Shown here: positions 46,101 to 57,611 of the stretch, piece by piece
Numbering within the stretch: position 1 is the first letter of the stretch
Layout of the letters: every line of letters begins with the position of its first letter
Source: Salminus brasiliensis
Taxonomy: Eukaryota > Chordata > Actinopteri > Characiformes > Bryconidae
Direction: 5' to 3'
Length of the DNA: 64,000 nucleotides
Assembly: GCF_030463535.1 (NCBI RefSeq)
Contig: NC_132878.1
Coordinates: forward strand, 22,635,925-22,699,924
The notes under the pieces: generated by a model
Database searches by the model: none
What the model saw: only the letters and a program-made list of their open reading frames with translations
What the model was told of the DNA's origin: nothing
Translations under genes and position numbers: made by a program

Positions 46101-49100
46101 TTTGGCTTTTCTTCTGCCTTTTGTTTTGCACAATTGAATTTATCAGGGTTTGATTTGAAGAATGAAAAATTGTATCTTGAGTTGTACATCTCTATTAAAC
46201 GCGCCGCAAAGTTGCATCCTGTCATGTCGCAAATGCAAGCGGCACTTAAATTGGACCGTTTTGACTGGCTTCCATTCCGGTAAGTGCTCAGAGCTCGGAA
46301 TGCATTCGTACGTTCCCATAATTTCAAAGCGTGGGACGCTAAATTGCAATACAATTTGCTCGCAGATAATCCAGGAGATAAAACGCGGCTAAATGGTCTG
46401 ATAGCTGGATGCCATGTCTGGAGGTTGATAGCGGGGACCGGCAGGATTGCATGTCTTGCTCCATCATTGTAGCGTGAGGGAGGTACAGTCGCAAGCAGCC
46501 TTCAGGCCATCATGAAGCTTATCGCAGTTCCACAGGATCTGGAAGTGCAAACAGCAAACATGTGGTAGTGAAGCCATTTGTTATATCCCTTTATAAAAAA
46601 ATGCTTTTTTCATGTGTGTGTGTTGCAAGCAATTTCCACCTTGCTGAGTTATAAATCTCAAATATCTCAGCAGCTGTTGACCATTTTATTGAATACTTTG
46701 TGAGTTGCAAAATCAAACTGTGCTTCAGCTCTTAACCCTTGCCTAAATCACTTTCCTGAGTGTGGATTTCTTTGCACTCTTTTCTAATCACTCATCTACA
46801 TCCACTCCTGTTTCAGCCCAAAAAGCTGTTTGGCTAATATTGTGGCTTCTTGCTTTAGCAATCCCATAAAATGAGCCTGGTTTGTTCCCCTCAAAAGTGT
46901 GCTCAGGAAGAATAAATCAATTAAGCTCCATTATACAGGCTCTAGATTTAGTTTCATAATACATTTTGCCAAAATGAAACTCAGGCTGAAACCAATGGGA
47001 TCTGGATCCATTAATGCATCTTGGCACAGAGTTCTACCCAACAAGAGACACTACCGTAATAGCCACCATGTCGCCAAGTGTGGCAAAGGCATTCAAATCT
47101 AATCATGCAAATTCACTGGCTCCCAAGCTAAAGGATGGGACTGGGGCCTGAAATCCGAACTAGGCCAAATCTCTGCTGAGAGCGCATTGGAGTCTCTGTT
47201 GGGGGTGGGTGAAGCCTGGAGGGGTTTGTCTACTGAGCCACTGAAAAAAAACAGTTTGGTTTTGTTACATTCAGAATGTACTTGTGGTGATTGTAGTGTT
47301 AAATAAACAAGGCAATTTGAGTCCAACGTCCATAATGTCCTCTGCAAAAAATAAATAAAGGAAAAATGTGTAATGGATATTGTATGTATGGATAAATTAA
47401 CAGTAACATTGTTTATGCAATAGTTTACGTAGTAAAGACACAAAGGGGCATTATCATTATCTTATTAATGTTGAGGATTTATTTTTAAGCACACCATATA
47501 GCACATTATTCCAGCTTACGTGATGCAAAGGTTACATTGTGCCACTCATATAGTAAGAATAATTGAAGCAGTGGAACTGCTTCACCATTTAAAGTGGAGA
47601 ATCCTTCATCTCTTTTACAAATATATGCTAGTTTTTACTTGATCGTCTTTCACACAGCATACACAGCTATAAAAATCATAAATGCATACTGGAAGTCATC
47701 ACTTCTGATAACCATTTGCAAAATCTTCTAGATTAACAGATGCTTACATTTACTAGCTAACAATGCTCCTGTTTGCTAACATTTTTAGGCTACAGCTAGG
47801 TAAATAAAGGTTAAATATCATGATGTAGTAAAGATTGTATTTTACCAGGCCGGTTAATCATCAGAATAGTGTTACTTCACATTTGTTTTGGGAGAATAAA
47901 ATACACAGTATCTTGGTCATGTACTTACCTGCATTCTTATTGGGATTCCTGGAAATTAATTAACATGAAGGAGGCCATGGAGTGACCTGCCCTTACACGG
48001 ATAACATGGAGAAAATGTTATAACCAAGCGGAAATGTGAAGTGTGTCAGAGTGTGCGGGACTGTTTTAGTAAGTGAAAGTATTCTGATCTATAAGCTACA
48101 TAAAAGAGTTTAAAGAGTTTCGGGTGTCACCCACTGTGATATCTGGGGTAGCCAGTGCCACCGTTCTCACCACTGCACCAGGACAAGGGAACTTTAATAC
48201 TGTTCAGTTATAGTACTAAAAAATACTATAGTACTAAAAAATGGAACGGTACCATTAATAACACTGATACTTTAGTAAATATTGTGTCAGTCATATTTAG
48301 AGTTGGGCGGTATCCACTTTTTTATACCATATTGTCACACTGTCTCCAACTATTACCACGGTGTATGGTGTTACTGGGGCCGGGGAGTATTGTAAGATGG
48401 TCCTGCATTTACGTGACTCATCCTGTGTTATTTACAAACCAAAAACAATCAAATGGGGTCACAGATTAGATAAACACTGTGCACATGTTTACATCAATCA
48501 TTCAATAATCAGTCTGACAGTTACAAATGTTAAACTGCTGCAGATCAGGAGAGAGAAGCTGGTTAGCCTCAGCTCAGTTAGTAGCATGATAACGTTCTGT
48601 TTAACATAGAAAACTCTCAACATTGGCTGACTGAAACCCCACTTATGGGCTATATAATGACTCAGATTGAGTGACTGCTGTTGGACAGACAGGAGGGTGA
48701 AATTAAATTTGTTGTTTTCTCTGTGGCGTTGGATCTGTAGTCTACTCACTAAGCTGGCTTGACTACAGATTTTTGAGTATTAGACAGCTCAGTGCAGCTG
48801 CACTTGACGATTAGAAAAAGCGATTGGTATGGACTAGAATGACTGAAAGACAAAATGTGACAGAGCACAGACTGTGTTTCAGCTAACTGAGGCTCAAATC
48901 ACACACATATAGAAGATAATGCCTCATATCGGAGTCAACTGAATGTCAATTGACTGTTTTGAAGCACATCTTGAAGACTGGTTCATCCAGGCCTGCTTGC
49001 TCTTCCTTTTAATCAAACTTAGCATGTTGCTAAACTCGCTAACTATGATGGGCCTGTTTTTCTCCTACCTGTTTTTAGAACATGACATCACCAATAGCTG

Positions 49101-52100
49101 AGCTTCTTAAATGCGCATGAATGAATGAGCTATTTTGCCCATGTACTAGACAAATGCAGAACAGAAATCGGACACATCAGACACATTGTAATTTTAAAAT
49201 ACTGTCATGTGTTATTACCATTACACAGCCCACCCCTACATGTGAGTCATTCAATCAGATCTTAGAGCCATAGTTATCTATTTTATAAGTAAATAAATTG
49301 CTGTGTTGACAATAATGAGCTCAGCACCGCACTAGGCATCATCTAACCTAAGTAATATGATTGCCACAGTCCTAATCATAGGCATTTAAAGTGTACAAAA
49401 TGCAGCTGTGTTCTATCGCAAGACCAGTAGTGTGATATTTCAGGTTTCTGAGCATGTTTCTGCAGTTTAGGCATTGGTGGTTATAATGAAGCCTACACCA
49501 CACAGAGGAGAAGTTCTAATAATCGTCTCTCTTTTAAATTGTACCAGCCGCGCAGCCACATCAGACACACCAAGGCCATTACGGCAACGTTCATACGTAA
49601 TGTCCCAGTTTCACAGGAACTGAAATTATACTCTTCATTTTGTTGTGTTCTAATGGAGTAGCATGCACTATTAGCTCTATAATGACTCAGATTCATAATG
49701 TGCTTAGCAATATGTGACTGCTATTACTGAACCTCTGTGACGCAGTTGATTGTACTTTTGCAGTGCAGTGTGTATTGCTCTATCATCGTCTGCAAATATG
49801 TGGTTTGTTGTCTACATTTATTTTCCTTTGGTGTCAGTACTGTTGTTATTTCAGGCAGTTCAAACTGCTGTGCTCAGAGATTATTATTATTATTATTGTT
49901 ATTATTATTATGCAGTCAAACCAAATAATACACATTCAACATGACACCTTTTGAAAGCTGATATTTTACTCTTTGTTTCTGCTCTTAAGTGCAAAGTTCT
50001 GAATGCAAATGTAGACTTCTTTGCTGATAGGCAATGTGATATTGTATCTGAATTGAAACGCAGGGGGCAGTGTAGGTCAGAGACCTCGTTAGGCCTTTTG
50101 AATGTATTCTGTTCATTTGCTAAATTCTGTCTGACATGCTGCACGGAAGGAAATATTAATGGGTGTTGCACTCAGCCAAGTGCTCATTAGTAAAAGAGAG
50201 AGAAAGATCACACAAAGTACTGTGTGTACGTCATTGCTCCCTGAGCTCCACAAGTGACCGAAGCAGACCATAGAACAAATGTTAAATGCACATGGAACAC
50301 ATGATACACATATGATGTGAATAACTGTACGTTTGAAGGAAATATATATTTACATTGTAGATCAGGGGTGTCAGAATTCTTTTAGGTAATGGGCCATATG
50401 ATCTGAAGGCCAATGTGTACATTTTGTGTAGAAAGTGCTAGTTTTAATGGCTGACTGACTGACATATAACCAGGTTCAGTGATTGTCTTAAACTTGTAAG
50501 GTCCACTGAAATAGCTAACTGTGCTAGCTAACTTTTCTCAGCAAGGATAGCAGATGTTATGTTTCAGTTTTACACAGTGTGGAAAAGATTTTATTCTAAG
50601 ACATTTTTAAACATTTCTATTGGTCCGTTCATCATGACATTTGAACATTTGGAATGTAAAGAAGAACTGAGATTCAGATTATGTCAAAAAGTAAAAAAAA
50701 AGGCCAAAAACAGGAGATACTTGAGGTATTTGACAGTGATGAACCATTAGTTTGTGCATAGCAAGACAAACATTTATTGGAATAGCAAGATGCAGCTCCT
50801 CGTACTGAACATGCAGCTTTTACAGTCTCGAAATATTTAATTTTAGCTGTTTTGTTGTCACGCCTACTCAGTCGCTCGCCCACCCACCCTGAAATATAGA
50901 TTTTAATTGGTAGTGCAGATGAGCTTCATTGTGTCTGTCTGATTGTGTCTACAGGTCAGTGCGGTTAGGGAGAGTGGGTTTTTTAATAAGTGGCCTGAAT
51001 CAAACTGTGGCTGTGCATTGCTGTTGGGAATCTTCAAGACTGAAAGGATCACCTGTAACATCTTCATGCCAGATATCACAGGGCACCTAATATAAAAAGG
51101 TCATAATATTTTGGCTCATTTGTGTTGAAAAAGAAAGCCATGCTTTTCACTGTAGTTTAAGTGCATGCTTAACATTTTCCTGATTTCATTTTCTACTTAA
51201 ACATGTAAAATGACAGTGAAATGTAGTGGAAATATGTCTGTACTGACAGCTTACAATGCCCCAATTATCCAATTAATAGATATTTTTCATATGTCCTTTT
51301 TCAGCAGCTGGAACCGTATAGGCATTTTAAGTAACCTGTTTTGGAATGTACCTGGCCTGCATTTTTCTATACAAAATAATGCATAGAAAAAATAGCCTAT
51401 TGGTCATGAAACTCATTTACACATTACAGCCTCCTGCAATTAACACATGATATAATGTTCAGATGCTCAGAATACACTGAGCTCAGAATACACTTCATTT
51501 GGTCAGTTTCCCATACTGTATTGAATTCCAGCTGTAAAAAATCTGAACCAAAATCCACAATTTGGCAGGCCACAGTTTAAAAACTCAAAAATGTACCAAA
51601 CCATGTCTGCGCAAATGGATTTCTTACAGGCCACAGCACTATGTGTTCCACCTGCGTTCAAGCTAGGCCTTGCTAATTGCCTACAGAGTTGAAAAAGGTG
51701 TGTCAAATAAGGAGGAATGCTAAAGTGGAGGTAACTGACTTGATGCCCACACTGTCTCACAAGTCAGTGTTTTTGAAGACAACTTAGTGATAAAGATCTC
51801 TTCAACCAAATCACAATGACAACATGTCCTGATATTGCCATGGTATCCATAGGTCACTGCTAGATATGCGCGTTTAGCTGTGTTGTCATTATCCATTGAA
51901 TCATGTCTGAGAAGACAGGCTTTAAGTCTTTATATATAGCGCACGCGAAACCGTTCTTAATAACAAACTACAAACTCATACATCATTTATTCTATCTATT
52001 TGTGTAGTTTTATTATTTTTTAAATGTATGACAAACATCTCTATTAGCATCCATACTTTACAGTACAGACTTCATTTGTACCACTTACTTTTAATCATAT

Positions 52101-55100
52101 GCTTATTACCCACTTCACTCAGCTTTGACTGACACTCACCTAACACAACTTCTAAAAAGCCTCTAGGCAGGTTCCAGGCCAGCTGATCTCCCTTTTCCCC
52201 ATCAACAGGGCTGGATTATCTGTAAGCCCATACCTGGACATTTTGCCCCTTTCCCCACTCTCCGTCTTTGTCCAGCTGCCACTCACCAGCACTGGGTGGC
52301 ACTAATAGAGTTCTGGCTCACTGGTCCCAGAGCACAAGTCTGGAGTGGAGGTCCCGGTCACCAGTGGTTGCACCCCCGCAATCCTCAGAAACTAATTTCA
52401 CGAAACACTGCCTCCCCCCCAGCGCAAATTAGTGATATTATCATGCCGCTAATTAAAGCGCCAAAGCAGGAAATTCTGCGCCATTATTGGGCGCATCCCA
52501 AACCTATCGGAGAGCTAAAGGGAAGAGGATGTCTGTTTAGTGCACTGCCATGTGTGAGGGTTCTAAGTGTATCTGTGATGATTAAATGGTTGACTCCAAA
52601 AGAGTGTGTTTAGGATGCAGTGAGTAAGGGTGTAAATTCAGGAAACCATATATTCTGTCAGTCATTGTTTTCTTTAGCTCTTGAAACTGGTTCCTCTCAG
52701 TGTTTCACCCTTATGCTTCTAGAGTTTTTCTCTTTTTGATTCTTTGCATTGACTCCTCTCAGTGGCCTCATGTTTTTAGGGTTTTCACAGTGTTTTGGCA
52801 TAATGCACTGTAGGTTATTTAGTTTGAAACTGTGGAGGAACCTCTTAAGATACTTTGAAGAACCTTTAAGGAACATTTTTCTTTTAAAACCCTTTTCTTG
52901 AAGGTTCCTTAAAACACCTTATGAAGTTCCTCCACAGTTTCAAAAAGAATAACTTCCAAAAGTTCCTCGAGGATCTTAGTGTTTTGCCCTCATGCTTTTA
53001 TGGGTTTCTCCTTTTGAGTCTTGGTTCACAGTTTCTGTTTTGGTAATTATGGGGGGGGGGTATCAGAAAAGAAATATTTTGTATATTGTAAATCCATAAT
53101 TTACTAAAGACTAATAAAGACTATATATGTCTAATATATCTGTGAAGTGTGCTTTACATATTGGTATTGAAGAGAAACATACAGGTATTGTACCTTATAA
53201 TATAACAGTGTATTAAAAATGTTAATTTCAATTAAAAATGGTGACATTGTAACAATGGAAGATTGACTTTGTGCAGTTTGCTTGCCATTGCGTGCTGTAA
53301 AATAGATTGCAGTTCTCATATGTAAAATGCAAATTCGAACCTGTGGTTTGTGGTTTGTCGCTGCGGTCATGTGTGTGTGATGCATTGGGATGGGATGAAT
53401 AGTTAAGGGACACTGATGCAATCCCTGTAGCACAGCTCTGGAGATAATGAGTCTGTAGATATTGCAGAAGACAGAGATATAGCTGCTCCATTATTTTTTC
53501 CTTTTCCTTCTCTTTCTTGACCTTGAAGAAGCACACACTTATACATATTTCCCTTGTGGCCTGCAGTCTTCTCTATGACTCTCATGTCTTTTCTTCAGTA
53601 GGGAAAAATAAGCAACACCATCTCAATTTATAATGACTAGAGAGTTATCAGATATTGGCACTGACTGCTTTTTAAGCATCAGTTTGTCAGTTTTAATAAA
53701 TTGGCCTGTGGAAGGAGTCGATTTGAGGACAAATGTTATTAGTACTCATGAAAACTGTCTCATGATATCATTTAGACCAGGGTGGCCCATAATGTGGCAC
53801 CTTCTGTGCAAGATTTAGAGACCACCTTGTATTGCTTTAATGTTTAGTCAAAACTGACTAAAGCGTATTAGTGTATTATTACCGTATTATTGTGGAATAA
53901 TATTTTACAAGAGCCTCATTTACTAAATATAATATGAGATTTTTTTTTTTTGTTTTACGTTACTTTTAGAAACTTTTGACTTGTGTGCTACTTGATTAAA
54001 TAATAAATGAGGGGCGATCTCAGAGTTTACCACAGCACTGTGTATATAGACAGTATATAAGCAGTTTTTTTCCAAAGGGTTTCTTTCTTTCTTTATTTTG
54101 AATGTTTATAGTAGGATTATAACAAATGATTATTTGATATTGAAGCTACTGATTAGTGAGGCAAATAATCAATTCCCTGATGATACATTACCAAATAACT
54201 CTTATGTAGCTATCGGCTTTTATGTGTAGCATAAAAAATGCCAATTTCAGACCAATTACAGATCTGGTGGGATTTTGGCCTATCAAATGAATGTTACAGA
54301 GGGCAGATAATGTAGCGCAGTGCAGTTTCACACTGTTATCCTTCACTATGTGTATTAATACCACAGTGTTCGCTCTGACATAATTAATTTTGCTCAAGAA
54401 GGCTGTTATCTAATGTCTGACTGAAGGAGACTTATTTGGCTACGACATCCAAGGACAGGTTGTGCTAGGTCAACTTCTCTTGGACGTCATCCCGGCTCAA
54501 CATCCTCATGTGTCTCTGGTTCTACTAATAGAGTTCTTGTTATGTTACACTGAGCACAGATATGGCCAAACCACTTGCACTTGCTGTTCTTTGTGTGCTG
54601 AACCTTACATTAAACTGAGTTGCATGAAATGATCATGCAGTTACCTACATTTGACCCAGTCAGATATATTGATAGCTTCTTAATGCGATATCTTTCTAAA
54701 AGTGCATCATTTTCATTTCAGGATTTCATTTTCCCGGCATTGTTTAATTGTCTGGCAAAAGCCAAACAGAGACTTTAATGATGTGTCCATTCCCTGGCAA
54801 AGAGACATACCAAGTTATAAGCTTGTGAATGTATTAAATGGCCTTTAAACAAAAAAAAAAACTTTAAGCAAAAAGTTAAGCATCATGGTGGGGCTCCAGA
54901 TGATGTAATATGTGAATCATTGTGTGACTGAATCCTCATTGGTTCCTCATATACATTATCTCATGATTCATATACATTCTCTAGACGTGAGTTATACAGG
55001 TACCTGTGATGCAGTTTCGGAAACAGAGCCATAGTTCACTTTTTTCACACTCTGTGCAACCTGTTCCTGGCAACAGGAATTTATCCAGTTTTGACAATGT

Positions 55101-57566
55101 CTGCATGTAACTTTGACTGTAAGGTGTCTATTGCATGGTATGTCAAAATGACTCTTACTTTGCACTTAAATTAGTAATCAGAGACATTATTTGTTATTTG
55201 ATTAGATATTATTTTGTTATTAAAATGCATCCCACTACTGGGGCAACCTTTCAACCTAAATAAAAAAAGTAATTAAATAAAACGTCATTTTAATTACATA
55301 CCCCCCCCCCCCCTTTTTTTTTGGCCTTTATTTTTTCTCAGGACAACTACAACTAAATCATAATGCTAAATCATCATACAATTTATACATTTACGAAGAC
55401 GATGCAGCACTTATAATTTTGAGGATAGTCATGTGTTGTTTTGGTTGATTTTGGCTGATTTTTACAGTGAAAGCAATCATGTTTTTATAGCTTATCCAGA
55501 AGTTTGCAGTTTAAGGACTAAATAGGCTGCCCACACAACATTGAAATGCAGCTGTTGTGTTCTTGACAGTGTGGGTATTTGTGTACAAATCCAGTGCCCC
55601 CAAATGTAATCTTAGTGATTTTAATCGAGGCATGATTGTTAATGTCAGACGGGCAGGTGTGAACATTTCTAGAGCTGCTGATCTCATGGGATTTTCGACA
55701 CCAGAAAAGTAAAAGACTTTTGGGTTGTGGTGTAACTGCAGATTTGCAGCATTAAAGTGCTTCTGAGAAATCTGCAGGAATTGCATGATGTAAACATTCC
55801 ATTGCGTGGAATCCATGCTGTGTGCCATGTGATTTGTATCTCTCCAGTGGCAATATTCAAACAAAAAGCAGGTAAATGACCAGTAAAATAAACAGAGATT
55901 TAACAATGATATTGCATTGTTAAATCATAATGTATGTCATGGAGAATAAACCAGGGTATTTGTGTTCATCCCTTTGATCAATAAAATGAGAAATGCTTGT
56001 GCTCTACAGCTTTGTGGTCCCAATGTGAACGGCAGGGCTTTTCCATGCTATCTACTTAGGGGTAAACGGATCAGATACTCTGACCAAAGTATCAGACTGT
56101 GCTCTCTGGAGTATAAAGACAAGATATCTCATGGTTCTTCAGGATAAGAAAATGTAATATTAGAGAGAAGCTAATCAAAAATGTAGTATTGCAGTTTTTA
56201 TATTTTCAAAAATTCTAATATACTTTAAATATAAAAAAATCCAATTATCTCTACTTGACAAGCTCTTGTTATTTGCGTCATAGAATTATAACACACCAAT
56301 ATATCGACAGATTCAGATTCTGACAGATTTCCAATTTTTCAGGATCCAGTAATTTGATTATCTTTTCTTTAATCTTAATTGTTTCTGGGTGGCAAAAGAA
56401 AATCTGTTTTTCTGTGGAGCTTTTTCCAGTGTTCAACCAATACAGAGCTTCCTGAGAGAGCCATCCCAGGATTGGCTGTCGTTGCAGGACAGATTTGCAT
56501 TAGCATGGCTTGGGCACAGGAGGTTGGAGGTTTGGGTGATGGAGATTGTGGCTGGTTGGCAGCAGCTGGGAAACAGTTAGTGCCAACCAGGCAGCAGCTG
56601 CTATCAACCCTGACATTTTAGTGCCTAGCTGTATGTCACCTTATAGGTGTCTGCCAGGTGCGTGAGCCGTTAGAATGTCCCTTAACACATTGTCATCAGA
56701 CAGGCTGGCTAGCCCGATATTGTGTTTGGAATGCTTTCTACAAAGGAATTTGAGAAGGTCACTATGTTGTATCCTTTTAGCTGTAGGTTTTGGTTCTGTA
56801 TAGCCAAGAAGCACCTGATTAGAATCCCTGGCAGTAGCACCCTCATGGTCTGCCATTGCTTGGCCCTAACATGGCCTGTTAAAATAAAGATGATTCAGAA
56901 GGGTTTGCCATTGTTTACGATTTGCCCATTATGCCTAGGCTCGTTCCCCACTGCAAAATCCTGGCCAGATGGAAAGTGTGGAAATGGATTGGGCCATTTC
57001 CTCTGGCTCAGAACATAATACCAGGGTACTCTACGCAGAGAGCAGGATTGGACAGAGTGTCTAACTGGCCCCATCTCTTTACGAAGCAAGATGGTGTAGA
57101 AGTAAAATGGAAGCTATATCTGATTGACCACAAACCCTATCACACTGCTTATTATCTCTATAGGATTAGTCAGGAGTCCTTGAGCTTCAGTCACGGTATT
57201 CTATAATTTGCTTAATTTGCAAAGCTGTACAGATGTAAATTTTCTGTAAATGTTTATATAATTATATATGTACATAATAGTTTTTTCAGCTCTTTTTAAA
57301 CGTATTATTCTTATTCTATTTATGGTTTAGAATATTTTTCTCTCTGTGTAATACTTCTTAACAGTCTGTTTGTTTGTTACAGGTCGTACTTGTGTTGCTC
57401 TCGCCAAGTAAAATTCCTTGTATGTGTAACATACTTGGCGAAATAAAGAGAATCTGATTCTGATTCTGATTCTGATTCTGACAAGGTCCATTGTATCAAA
57501 CTCTCTAAACAGCTGCTCTGCTGGTTGCTCTCATAGACATAAGTGTTCTTTTGTCTTTTCCTTTTC

Positions 57567-57611
<45 letters not shown>

